Origin: Phytophthora quininea
Taxonomy: Eukaryota > Oomycota > Peronosporomycetes > Peronosporales > Peronosporaceae
Assembly: GCA_011947345.1 (NCBI GenBank)
Contig: JAAVTG010000528.1
Span: forward strand, 248,001 to 312,000
Reading direction: 5' to 3'
DNA length: 64,000 nt
Of the stretch, positions 22,816-33,765 are shown piece after piece. The position numbers were made by a program, and so were the translations under genes. Numbering within the stretch: position 1 is the first letter of the stretch; every line of letters starts with the position of its first letter. A model generated the notes under the pieces. The model saw only the letters and a list, made by a program, of their open reading frames with translations. It had not been told where the DNA came from and ran no database searches.

Positions 22816-23420
22816 GAGAGATCCTTATGCAAGTATACAGCTGACACTTATTCTTATAGACCCTTGGTCGGGGGTCTCACACCAGGTTCAATCCAACGCT
22901 CAAGACACCTGGAAAGTCTTGGACTTGGTTCAGCGAACGCGCACCACCTTCAATCGAAGGAACACACAGATCAGTCAATATAAATCCCAATACAGAACGT
23001 TGTAAGACGCAGTATCAAAGCAAACTCAAGCGGCGACTGCTATCCAGCCGCTTGAGCGTAGTTTTAATATGAAATGGGTTGGTCTGCAAGACAGACGCCT
23101 AACTAGTAAACGAAATGGTCGGGGCGCCTATAACCCCTCCCAATTGGACTTAACAAACAGGTGGGGAGCAGCAGGTCACCTTAGCACTAACACGCAAAGA
23201 GCGCCGACTGGCGCTTGTGCAGTACAGGGCAAAAGAACTCTCTGATTGACATCTCTTATAGCTAGTAGATCTGCAGCTCTTCCGCAGATCTTGGGCGCAA
23301 TCATTAGTATACGAATTAGTCTTGATCTTAGTATGCTTGACTTGATGACGGCCACTTATCGTGGGTTCGTCGCTCTTCAAATCATCTGTGGCGTAAACAT
23401 TCTGGTTACAAACCACTGGG
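22816..23420 (-). repeat. Probable LTR retrotransposon remnant
   Basis: On the minus strand, a stretch resembling the end of a Copia-type polyprotein (SGRHQVKHTKIK, about 23.33 kb) is followed by tgttaagtccaattggg (from about 23158 downwards) and some 340 bp of non-coding sequence before repeat copy 2. A TG start and this order fit a 3' LTR, but I could not define both LTRs or a polypurine tract. Confidence 0.3.
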
Positions 23421-23439
23421 TCCGTGGTGAATGCGAATT

Positions 23440-23885
23440 CTCGCTAAGTGCCAGAACCCGCGTCCAAGAGAAAATCACCATCGAAGAAATCTCCATCCAA
23501 GAGAATCTCCATCGAAGAAATGGCCGCCCAAGAAATATACCCTTGGAATGTTCATCCAAGAACTTCTTGGGTCTTGGGCGGCAGCCGTGCTTCTTGGGTC
23601 ACTTGGGCAGCTTGGGGATTTACAGGTCCTTGCCTCACACATCGTGAGGTCAGCCAAGGCGAGACGGGTTGCAAACAGGAATATCTTTCACTGTGGCAAT
23701 TTATACCTTGGTTCTTGGCGACCCGTTTAAGGGCGAGGGGTGACCAGGGCGTAACGTGCACTCACGCTCAAGGCAATGTGCCCTTGGGCGTACATTCCAA
23801 GAGCGGATATCCCTTCAACGTGCATTCCTAGGACACGCCATTTCTTGGGCGCACGTCCTGGTCTTGAGGGCTCATCCTTGGTAGG
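23440..23885. repeat. Degenerate direct and inverted repeat zone (CCAAGAA/TTCTTGG)
   Basis: Short units of the type ccatcgaagaaatct and ccatccaagagaatct are repeated head to tail around 23461-23525. The words CCAAGAA and TTCTTGGGCG then recur on both strands to about 23.88 kb (for example near 23530, 23565, 23574, 23590, 23785, 23842). No coding sequence is supported. Confidence 0.6.
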
Positions 23886-24250
23886 ACAGCACACCCCCGC
23901 CTTCTCCCAAGCTACATGTTTTATCGCACACTTCTTTCATCTCTTGAACGTAATATCCAACACTAGCTCCATAATAAACTCCATATGTAAGCTTTCCACA
24001 GTGCGATCCATAGAAAAACACAATTCACATCGTCACATGTTAAACATTCGAGATAGCCTAAGAAGACCACGCTGTGCCACTTCACCTTTAGTTAACTTAA
24101 ATAGCGATAAATAGTTTCCGTTTTTATTGTTAGTTTCATTCGAATTTGTGAGAATGGGCTGAATCGAATCGATTCGTGCGATATTCAGCCACTGAGAAGT
24201 CACCATTCGAGCTTCTCGCACACGCAGGCAACTCAAGGCAATCGGCGCCG

Positions 24251-25384
24251 ATGGCAAGCAATCAGCAGGCGGTCAATGGGCGCCACGCGTCGATAAACAC
24301 CATCATGCACGTTCTCTATGGTTACTTCTACTTGGACTTGTCGAAAGCGAGGCTGGCGACGATTTACAACAAGCACATCAACACCATTTCGAACTGGATC
24401 TAACACTTCGAGACCGACAACGACTACCAGCGCCGCTCTACAAAGCGGAACAGTCAACTCGCGGCAGAGCAGCGAGAGTGGCTTCTGGACTTATACACGA
24501 GGCACCTGGTCGCTTTTCTTAATAAAGCGAAAGATGAATTTGAGCAAAAGTTCACTCGCTTCATTTCGGTCTCAACGGTGAGGAGGGCACTGCGGCAGCA
24601 TGAACTCACATGGAAGGCTCTTGAGCGATGGGCAATAAACATTAAGACCAACGATATTGTACGCTTCACACTGGATCTGCACTCGATCAAGTGGTGACAA
24701 ATGAACATCCAGTTCCTCGATGAAGTCAGCTTTGTTGACAACAGAGGCATGCTGCGTTCCGAGTGGTTATTATTTCAAAGGAAAGAAGCTCGCGTTTCGT
24801 GGCGAGTTCAATCGGAAAGCACGGGTGTCGTTGCTTGTTTCATCTCTGTAGATGGCCTCGTGGAAACATTCCACAAGGATGGGACATTTGACCTCTCCAA
24901 GTTCGTTGCTTGCTGCCGTGAACATGCTCATTCGGGAAAAACTGCGCACCAGTACCCAGGAAGAGGCTCCGTGTGGATTCTGGACGGTGCTAAGATCCAT
25001 TGCCACCCTGATATCGTCTACTACCTACGGTCGGTGGGGATCATTCCTATATTTCTTCCTGCATACTGCCCATTCTACAATCCCACCGAGTACCTGTTTG
25101 GCTAGATCAAGAAAGCATTCAAGCGGCAGTATGTCGAGGGGTCCAAGCAAAATAAAGCCCTACTCATTACAAATGTGCTCCAGCGGTTCCAAGTTTTCGA
25201 CATGACTAATATTGTTGAGCACTGCGGGTGGAGCGTAACAGGAGAGTTTAATCCTTTGTCATCTCTGGGGGATGAGTACGTGAACACATCGCGAGCTGAG
25301 CAATTCGTTACGAACGGGTTGCTGGAGTTTTCGGAGCGAGGAGATCCTAACGGCGACGACGAGTCTTCGAGTGATGAAGAATGA
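24251..25384 (+). pseudogene. IS630/Tc1-like DDE transposase with three in-frame stops
   Basis: A single frame of 378 codons runs through the whole segment and is broken only by TAA (24401-24403), TGA (24698-24700) and TAG (25103-25105). It has a helix-turn-helix region at the start (ARLATIYNKHINTISNW), then the catalytic core: FLDEVSFVDN (first Asp), GSVWILDGAKIHCHPD (second Asp), and LPAYCPFYNPTEYLFG followed by IKKAFKRQ (Glu). It ends in an acidic tail (GDDESSSDEE). The context around the stops suggests they replace aromatic codons (NWI-stop-HF, KW-stop-QM, LFG-stop-IK). No indel is needed across 1.1 kb, unlike the other genes here. Terminal repeats were not found. Confidence 0.82.
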
Positions 25385-25644
25385 AGTAGTGTATGCTTAA
25401 ATTTTGACCTTATTGCTGATCAAGAAGCTTTTATCTTAAGCATGATCGATGTCCTCTTGACTCGGGATGGCGGCCAACGCATTGCTATTTGGTTCAATCA
25501 CCACATCCTCCCCATTGCCTCGATCACATCCAAATGATTCTCCAGCATTTGGTTCATGATCACGATGACAGTATGCAGCACTTAGACCGTTTGCTCGAAG
25601 TACTTGATGTTTTCCTGCATGCCTTGTACAACCTTCTTTGCTAT
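25385..25644. other. Nothing recognised
   Basis: Non-coding flank between the IS630-like gene and the next ORF remnants. Confidence 0.3.
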
Positions 25645-26406
25645 CTTCACGCTGCGCCGCACACGCTGTAAGTGTTGGTCGCTTGCATTTGGCCTGAACT
25701 GATCACCAGGTTAGGTGGCGAACCCTTGGTGATTTTTCGCTCATGCTGAGGTCTTGGCTTCTTGAAAACGTGTGAAGCCCACAGACGCCATGTGCAGTGA
25801 ACGTAGCGCCCCATATCTCCTTCAGTGAACTGATCATGAGTTGGTGAAGCTCTTCTGTCGCAGCACCTCCGCGATCGGTTGCTGCCGGACCAATGCACTG
25901 GCCTTCAAAGTCCGTGAGCTGGCCAACGGTCGATATCTCGTTGCCGTACTTGTAGACGGAGAGCAAGACTGATTCGTGCTGGTTTTCCAACAAATATCGA
26001 CGATCTTTCGCACTTGTCCACGGATCCAGCTTCTTGGTGTTCGTCCTCATGGAAGTGTACTTCTCGACATATCGACTGCTGGGTCGTCCTCATCAACCGT
26101 CCAGACTGGTGGAGTTCCTGTCGGAACAGCTAATGGCTTCAACTCGCGCTTGATGGTGTCCCAAAGTTGGTCTTCACCTCGTCGCATGCGTAGCATTGAA
26201 CTCAGTGCGTGCCAATCCGCCCAACCGATGATAAACGGTAGTTGACAGTGTTCTTCAATCGTACATCGACCGACAGTTTGATCAAACGGATCGTGCAAGG
26301 GAAGCACCTCTAACTGCAGTTCAAGGCGTGGACTTCGCCTCTGGTACGGCGAGGGGGCGATGAGTGGGACCTCGTGCTGCTCGGTCTTGGTTGGGTGTGT
26401 TGTCAT
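25645..26406 (-). pseudogene. Unidentified protein-coding remnant
   Basis: Two consecutive minus-strand frames (26047-26406 and 25703-26050) read like one protein interrupted by a frame change near 26048. The first carries EEHCQLPFIIGWADWH and PPVWTVDEDDPAVDMS, the second WTSAKDRRYLLENQHE and VGQLTDFEGQCIGP. A further coding-like stretch beyond 25645 (VVQGMQENIKYFEQTV, then HLDVIEAMG) suggests a helical C-terminus. I do not recognise the family; a repeated hypothetical protein or retroelement gag are both possible. Confidence 0.35.
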
Positions 26407-26768
26407 CGAGTGAAACGCGTCGAGGAGAGCTGCGGTGGACAGAGGTTGCTTGGCTCATTTCTGGAAAAGACAAAGTGACGTGCATATTCAAAAGCTTGTC
26501 ATCTCTGATTGGTCAAAAGAGGTTGCAAATCGATTCACAGAACTCCGAATTTCCCTCCGGTTCTACAAATTTGGGCGAAAACGACAATATTTATTATTTG
26601 GATGAGAACGAAATAAGAGTGAAGTATTCTAGGGATGTCATTGGGGGCCAGTGCGGCTGATGATGAAGTTACAACCAAAGAGGAGAAGTGAAACAGGAAA
26701 AAAACCGCGGAAGGTAGCAGCGGGTAAGGTTATACATATACTATTGTTTAATTGTCGTTTCGACCTGT
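26407..26768. other. Nothing recognised
   Basis: A 98-codon plus-strand frame (26364-26660) spans much of it but matches nothing known. Confidence 0.3.
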
Positions 26769-26833
26769 GATGTCCAGGGTGCAGACTGGAGACCATCAGT
26801 CTTCAATGGTCTCCGGTCTGCACCCTGGATATC
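26769..26833. repeat. Long near-perfect inverted repeat (hairpin)
   Basis: Arms 26773-26796 and 26806-26829 differ at one of 24 positions and are separated by a 9-nt loop. Pairing can extend outward to 26769/26833 with one G-T wobble. There is no open frame across it. It could fold as a stem in RNA from either strand, or be the snapback end of a foldback element. Confidence 0.8.
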
Positions 26834-27226
26834 TATCTTCCTTAGTCGCTCGTAAGTTAGACTGGTGCCTTCAGAGGTAACAGACCCTAGCATTCCTCAG
26901 TGATGTTGCGGGTTGTCGCATGTCAACCGTTGTTGTGTCAAGCTGCAGCTCCGAGCAGGAATCGACGTCGACTGCGTCGAAGGCCTCGCTCAGCTCGGGT
27001 TGGCGAGCTTGGACATGACGACGTCGCAGTCGTCTGAATGACAATCGGACTCAACGGCTGATTCCTGTGGCTTGTCCAACTATCCAGCGGGCAGGAGAGT
27101 GTTCTGGAGAGCGGTAGGCTGTTAGTTGCAAGTTCGAAGTCGTAGGAGGTCAATCTAGCTCATTAATCAATCTGCTTGGAGCAACTCACCCCAGGTATCG
27201 CGACACGGGTGATATTTCGGGGAATT
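26834..27226. other. Nothing recognised
   Basis: No supported frame or repeat. Confidence 0.3.
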
Positions 27227-27274
27227 AAGCGTGTGTATGTGTGTGTATGGGTGGGTGGGTGGGTAGGGAGGGGG
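27227..27274 (+). repeat. GT microsatellite leading into a G-quadruplex motif
   Basis: A (GT)n-like run passes directly into GGG tracts separated by single bases: 27249-27251, 27253-27255, 27257-27259, 27261-27263, 27266-27268 and 27270-27274. Four tracts with one-base loops already satisfy the classic G-quadruplex pattern, and two more follow. Confidence 0.85.
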
Positions 27275-29257
27275 CCGCAAAACGTGTGTACATCAATCTG
27301 AAGTCATGGTGTTTGGTCCTGTTCATATCACATGAAATTGATAAGTGAGCAATGGCAATGTGGTAATATTCCCGCATCGTCACATGCAGCAACTCCGTCG
27401 AGAGCCCCGGGTGACACTATTGGGTACATGGTTCCCATGCTTTTGGTGGTGGCACGCTCGGACGTCTCGCGGCAGCTGGGTGATCGATGACCGCATCGGT
27501 GCCTGGGTCGAAAACGACACCACTAATTATGTCACCTTCCGCTATCTCGCCAGCTTGCTTGATGTGAACGTCTCCACCCCCGTCCTGTGAAGGAAGACTG
27601 CAGCGATCCAATGCGGGTGATAGCTTCTAGGGATATTGCAATCTTGAACAAGATATGGCGTAGTCACGAATTCGGGCCGATTGAGCTTGTCAGCAGGTCG
27701 ATTAACGAACACGTTCGGTGTAGCCATCGATGGTGGTTCTGTAGGCGAAACGCTTTGCGGCCATCCCCAAGCGACGAAGACTAAACACGGTCCTCCGGAG
27801 CTCAGCGCGGTGATGTTGTAAGTCTCTTGTGCTTGGACTGTCGAGAGATAGCCTGATTGTGCTCATTAATGGCGATCTAGCAAAATGCACTCGTGTATCT
27901 CAAAAGCGGATGATGGTGTTCAGGATAATATTTTTGGGTTTCAGCGACGTGAAAACCGGTTGGATACCGAACAACTCGAGGCGAGGAGTTGCCGCGTTTA
28001 TTTGAAGAGAGCCAACGAAATTTCCAGGGACTGGAGTCATTGCATCCAATATTTGTCCAAGCACACAAATCTAAGAGCAGCCACGCTTTTTAAAATCTAT
28101 CATGTCACAACCGTGAAAATCTTTTATGTTGTTCCATATTTGTTACCGTACATGTGCAAATTCCAACATTATCAGTTTCATTCACGTTTTACGCTGTCCA
28201 ACACAATGACTCATTCCACTCCTAATTAAACGAGAGGTAGCCTTCACGCAGCCATCGATTCACATTCTCATTGGCATCATATTACTGCGCGTATCTTGCA
28301 AAAATCGTGCTTCACATCGTCCTGAGTGGTTCCAATCAATGAACCCCACAACAGGGTATAATTTCAGTGCGCTCATACCAGAGCCGCTCTATCCTCAGCT
28401 ACCGTGTGATCTGCTTCCGCAGTTCGCAGCGGCGATGCTACCACTCATCCCATATCGTTGTTCAATTTCCAATTATTCCCTCATCAAACGAACCTTCATT
28501 TCTCTCACTGTTTTGCGCGGACCGGTTTTGCTCCGTTTCCGCGTCACATAGAGGTGTGTGAAACACTCGACATAATGGTTGATCGTTTTGCTATAAAATC
28601 AGAATCAAAATGTGACTAAAAGAGCTGCGTATTGATCGCTAACAATCTTAAACAACAACGTTCGTGTCTGTAGTCACAAAAACAGGTTTCTGATGTGCAA
28701 AAATATTAGCTAATATAAGTATAGATAACGTGAAAATAGTTAGATGGATGTCACAGATACTAAGACGTGTTCTGATATGACAATTTCAAAAATGTTTAGA
28801 ACTATTTTGAATTAAATATGCTTATTATTATATGTATCCGAACAACTACACTATTAGAGGCCCAGAACAATGATCCAGGGGAATACGCAGCTCGGCAAGA
28901 AAAGAAAGCATAGTGGCTTTCTATACTCATGGTGTAATTATCGACTACTCATAGTTTTTGCGTCTTACAAAAAGGCACTCGTTAAGTACTTCATGTCGAT
29001 GAAACGTTCCCGAAAGGTACCAAGAAATATCCACTTCACCAGAATGCTTCTAAGCATTAAAAAGATGTGCGGTATATGTGTACGTATATTTAGATTAAAA
29101 ATATGCTTATGATTTTCATGATGTTTTAGTTCCTGGTTTCGGCGAGAGCAAATTTTTTTACCTTGTTTTGGCGAGATCAAAAAAATGTACCTTAGTATCA
29201 TACTAGTATCTAACAGTAAAACAAAATCAGCACCTAACACAGTTCTAAGGAATTGCG
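27275..29257. other. Gene-poor stretch
   Basis: Open frames (27345-27590 +, 27417-27611 -, 27885-28229 +, 28339-28551 +) are short and overlap on both strands. No domain recognised. From 28.55 kb on the sequence is AT-rich with no frame worth naming. Confidence 0.35.
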
Positions 29258-29482
29258 GATTTTGGTTCTAACTAGAGTTCTCATCTTCAGCGTCAATATC
29301 CAGCAGCGGGCTCCAGGGTCACTCCGCATTGTCGTTTTCTTGAGCTCATGAAACCATAAACGTCTACAACAGAGTGGATGGATTTTTTATCGGTACATTT
29401 TATAATATAAAGTAGAACGGATTTGGGACGGGCTGGCCGTGCGCTTTGTGGCGCAGCGAGAACTCTAGTTCGACCAAAATCG
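29258..29482. mobile_element. MITE-like element with inverted ends
   Basis: The left end (29258-29282) starts gattttggt and contains aactagagttctc. The reverse complement of the right end (about 29458-29481) starts gattttggt and contains the same 13-mer, with two or three differing bases between. The interior of about 180 bp has no coding sequence. Size and structure fit a miniature inverted-repeat transposable element; target-site duplication is unclear. Confidence 0.55.
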
Positions 29483-30453
29483 ATCAATTAACTTCATGCT
29501 TGCACCTTTATTGAAGTACCTTCACATAAAAGTGAGCTACAGCAATCGTGGATGGGGTGTCTTGGCTTTCAAAACATTTTCTGGGCCATTACGCGGGCGT
29601 GGCGTGTTGATGGGGGACAATAGGCTAAAAACGACTCGTTGACTTGCGCTGTCAAAGTAGCAGTCCCGTCATTTTCCACGAAGCAAGTCTGGAAACTCTA
29701 CACCGACCATCGTTCAAGAACGTACTGAAATTCAGTGGTATCGACACCAGGGCTTGATGCAATGCAATTTGATATTGGTTGACGCGTGAATTCTAGTGCA
29801 GTTCATAATTGTGTAATTTTCTCCATTTGTGAGAAATATGAGACCAAGTGTTGCCCCGCGTCCCAACATCTCCAAAATGGTGGAATCAGACCTCCGGACT
29901 ATCGACAATCGACTCAGGGGAGGGTACCTCGAGAACACTCCCGACGCGCCAAACAAAGAGAACAAATCCTACAAAGCCCATGTAAGCATTATCATCATGC
30001 GATCATTGAGATATATGCTGGCTATTCAGCTGTCAATCCTTTAATCGCCGATTAATCTGTCTCACAGTGAGTGGTTGTATTGCAGAAGTATCGTCATCTC
30101 AAGCGTGGTTGGATTGAGGCTTCTTCACAAGCGCGAAAACACGACCCCAGCTCTTGAGAACAAGCGTTCAACGTCGTTAGATGTCGGCTGAATCCATGAA
30201 AGGTCACTTCGAGAAGCAGGTGTCTTTTGAATGTCGAGTGCCGTGTCGGCAAATGATCTCTTAATTCCGTTGGGCTGTACGTAGTGCTAATACTTTCGGC
30301 TTCACTGGCAGTATTTATAGGGCGATAAGTTTTACAACGGCTTGACGCTCCCCACGGACCAGCAGGCGTTCATTTCCGTCGATCACTCTCACCACGCCGT
30401 TCTCAAATTCAGGAAACTTCACGAGAGCTGAATTCGGTCCCCACTAATCACAC
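29483..30453. other. Nothing recognised; possible continuation of the hAT remnant
   Basis: No supported gene. The part above 30.3 kb may hold the decayed C-terminal half of the minus-strand hAT remnant. Confidence 0.3.
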
Positions 30454-31150
30454 ATGGTTGGAAAGTGCTTGGTAACGTGTTCAAACAGCGCACGCACGTC
30501 TTGCCAAAATCGTTTCATTCCACCGACACATCCCTTGGGCAGCCAAGCTAAAGCGGCGAAAAGCACACCCCACCATCGGAACTTGTGTTTTCTTCGCGAT
30601 GATCACATTCACAGACGCAAAATCAAAGTTGACGTGCATCAATTCCGTACGTGTCCAGCAAAACAAACCGTCAAGATCGATGATAGCATTGGAGCTCATT
30701 CGCATTCTTCCTCCAGAGTGGTAGAACAGAGCATGAGCTTGTTCGTACGTGCAACGCAATAACAGCAATGAAATTTGAGTCATCTTCACTCCAGCCGTCC
30801 ACTTGGAAACCAATGTGCTCGTCACGCAGTTCTTGCTTGATGCGGCATGCACTACCTCCTCGATACTAAACACTCTTGTTTTAGTTTGAGCGCTCAAAGG
30901 CTTCAGGTGTGTGTATTTGCGCGTCTTGATCTTCTCACACATGGACAACTCACGGTTTTCCATTACGACCCGGTCCATCCAATCATACACTGTGCATGAT
31001 AAGACATCTTCTTTCACGTGCGCGCTGAGGCTTCCCTTTCGACCTTGAACAGCTCTAAACTCGTCCTCGTAGGTGCCTAAGTGGTGGGGATTCAGATGGT
31101 CCATCAAGTTGGTGTATCCAGTGCCACGGGTTTGCTTCCTACAAAAAAAA
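30454..31150 (-). pseudogene. hAT transposase remnant
   Basis: Minus-strand frame with hAT landmarks: GTGYTNLMDHLNPHH (BED-like finger region), VYDWMDRVVMENRELSMCE, TRKYTHLKPLS, SKWTAGVKM and VPMVGCAFRRFSLAAQ, in the order found in oomycete hAT proteins. The stretch is shortened compared with a normal copy and the catalytic region is decayed. A poly-T tract ending in gtag (reverse complement of about 31136-31153) looks like the 3' end of an intron just before the first recognisable exon. Confidence 0.6.
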
Positions 31151-32703
31151 AAAAAAGAGCCGACATTGGTAGTAATCAGCACCGCCTGGAATAAAGAGCA
31201 CAGCTGCGAGGGAGCGAGGGGGATAGGGAGCCATAGTGTTAAAGGTCTGGAGGTGGCGGGTAGTCGAGTCGTGGCGTGGTAGCAGACGTGAGTTGAGTGG
31301 TCTAAATTGCATAATGAAACAGTTTCAGTTTGATCCACTGTTCGCTCGCCCACAGCCATTCGTCAAGTCGACTGGTGGCGAAGTCATGCATGTGTTTCTA
31401 GCGGAAAACGACTGTGCTTTACTGAACAGTATTGGTTTGCGGGGGCCGTTACTAATAGCAATTACATTATGGGCACTTACTGTTACGGATACTGGATTTT
31501 ATCGAGCCCTGTTTGACACCCAATTGGCGGAAATCGAAACGTGCTACTGCTTGCAGATCGATTTCCTATCGGAAGTTTAATGGTTTAGCGTTAGTGGCCA
31601 AGTGGAGAACCTTGATAAAGGATTTTGCCGTCGAGGCTGGAAAGTTCTCCCGTTCGCTGCTTTTCTTTTACTGTCTTTGTCGTCCGAGTATGTCGCTACT
31701 CACCTCCACTACCTGCGGCGAATTACCGGTGTTAGAGTGGTCGATTTCACGCGGATGAAGAAGATCGGACACGTGGTGAGTTTCCAAGTCTAGTTTCGAC
31801 TTGAGAAACCTTTGCTGTACGTCGGCATTTCGTCCCGAACAACGCGCCTCGGGTGCACAGAATGAAATCTAACATGGAAGAAGTACGCTAGCTCTGACGA
31901 GTGCTGGTGTTTTGTGTGCGTCCGGACCGAGCGAAAGGTGGCTTGCCGAGAGAGTCCTGCAACGACAGATACAAGTTTTGTTTGAAACTACGCTTGCTGT
32001 TGTATAGGAGTCTGACGAAGGCACTTCTCGAGGCGGTCACGGAGGGCCCCAATGTGGAGCTCTGCAATAGCGTTATCGCAAGTATCTTGATGCAATTGGT
32101 GACGTTGGCCATAAAGGTCAGCGAATCATCAACAACTGACGAAAGAAGCAGTTTTGATTGCTTTACAGCTCACCTGGACGTAGCGGTATGGCTCTATGAG
32201 GTTTTAGATGACCTTACATCAGTTTGCTGGACTTGATAGGGTTTTGGCGAGATAACAATCTTCGCTACGCAACGATAAACGACTGGATTAAGATCTAGGC
32301 AAAAAAATAATGTGCTCTTTTAAAAATATCGAGTGTTACCTCATATCTTAAAAACAAAATGAGATGATAACCCCGCAATGGATCTTGCTTCACGAATGCC
32401 TCCACCCATTTTTCCATCCTAACTTAGCTCGAAAAAGTCGTGAGCCTCCGTCCAGCTGAACACAGCATTCAGAACTCGCGAATTTACTGTGTGCATCCAA
32501 GAACTTCGAACGCGACCTAGAAATATGTGAGGGCAGAAATCCTCTATTCGGGCCAACATCCTCACACATTTTAGGGAATGTTTAGATGGCGCCAATACTC
32601 GCAAACTGCACAGCAAGTCTTGCTTGCTCAGTCCGTTGAGGTCAGTATTGCGCTACAAAGCGATACGATACAGAAGTTGTGTCGGCCTTTTTAGCAATGG
32701 ATC
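31151..32703. other. Gene-poor stretch
   Basis: Several 60-115-codon frames (31236-31580 +, 31513-31758 +, 31901-32236 +, 32419-32616 -) but no recognisable domain or repeat. Likely decayed transposon sequence. Confidence 0.3.
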
Positions 32704-32736
32704 ACAGCCTGAGTCATCATACAAAACTCAGGCTGT
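32704..32736. repeat. Short perfect hairpin at the Crypton 3' side
   Basis: Arms acagcctgagt and actcaggctgt pair perfectly over 11 bp with an 11-nt loop. It may mark the end of the element or of its transcript. Confidence 0.55.
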
Positions 32737-32860
32737 TTGTGACCTGTCAGCGATACATATGTTAGGAGGTTAGGGAAAAGGGTAACCAATCAAAAAGTGT
32801 GATATCGTGTGAAATCGTGTTACTGATGGAACATTTCAAATCGTGTGAATCCATGTGACA

Positions 32861-33558
32861 CTAAAAACGTTGAATCGTGTTGAAGTGTGTTACCTGCGCC
32901 GTGCGGCACGACTTCTTAGCGCGCAACTTGCTGGTCGTGCGGCGCGTCTTCTTCCCAGTCGCTGCCGCCATCTTCCCTGTCACTGCTGCCTTCTTGCCTT
33001 TCGCCGCTGCCTTCTTCGCCGGCGCCCTTGGTTTCTTCGCCGGAGTCTTCGCCTTGGAAGCCTTGGCCTTCGCCGGCGCGCGACGGCGCTTCTTGGACAC
33101 CACATCTGCTGGCGCATCGGCGGCGGCGGCCTCATCAGCAGCGGCGACGGAGACTTCGTCAGCGGCGTCAGCCTCTGCGGCGACTGTGGTCTCGGCAGCA
33201 GCGGGCTCCCTGGTATCCACTCCTTCGCCATGCTGCTCCCCTTCTTGCCCTTCGCCCTGGTGCTCTCCTTCGTCCCCCTCAAGGCTTGCGCCAACCGTGT
33301 GGGCGATCACGCGCAGCCACCGCTCTAGCCTGTCCAAGCGGCTTTCTTCCACCCATAATTCGCTAGCGTTCTCTTGAACTTCTCCATACGCCGCATACAG
33401 AGACGGACTCCACACTCTACCTGTACCTTGGAGATGACTGCCGATGACGTGCGCCCTGAAGCTAGCATAGCGGAGGAGCTTGTTGCAGGGCCACTCCCTC
33501 CCGCTATCAGCGTCCGAGCACGGGTAGCCTTCGCGACTTGAGCGTGCGTCTTTGGCAT
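32861..33558 (-). CDS. Histone-H1-like basic protein of the Crypton
   Basis: Begins MPKTHAQVAKATRARTL at ATG 33558. It passes through a likely helical segment (YGEVQENASELWVEESRLDRLERWL), an acidic Gly/Glu stretch (EGDEGEHQGEGQEGE), an Ala/Glu-rich linker and a Lys/Ala/Pro-rich tail (KKRRRAPAKAKASKAKTPAK and onward) that resembles a histone H1 C-terminus. One single-base loss near 33402 joins the two frames. The base before the ATG completes a good intron acceptor (tttcaaaag), so it may instead be the last exon of the recombinase gene, adding a basic tail. It ends near 32861 or at a possible donor (CAG/gtaac) near 32890. The tail would bind DNA non-specifically. Low-complexity composition limits certainty. 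Confidence 0.5.
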
Positions 33559-33689
33559 CTTTTGAAATGATGGGGAGAAGGCTACTTAACACTTTTATGT
33601 TGCTAAATCACAAAATACAATCAACCTGTGATTTCGAATTATTTAAAAATTGTTAAATACACCTAATTAATGTTATCTAGTGTGACACT

Positions 33690-33765
33690 GTGATTCAATG
33701 TGCGGTATTGTGACACTTGAATGTGATATCACATGAAACAGTGTCACATGTTATTCAGCGTCAAA
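33690..33765. repeat. TGTGA/TCACA-rich intron or spacer
   Basis: Six copies of TGTGA or TCACA in this short piece and two more upstream (33607-33641). It lies between the recombinase and H1-like coding parts. Confidence 0.7.

Noticed and set aside
22850..22900. tRNA-like stretch with ggttcaatcc
   Set aside because: The box-B-like word is there but no matching acceptor stem or box A at the right distance; fits an LTR better.
32855..33377. Long plus-strand frames opposite the H1-like ORF
   Set aside because: They are antisense of a low-complexity Lys/Ala-rich coding region, which automatically yields open frames rich in Phe/Leu/Ala.
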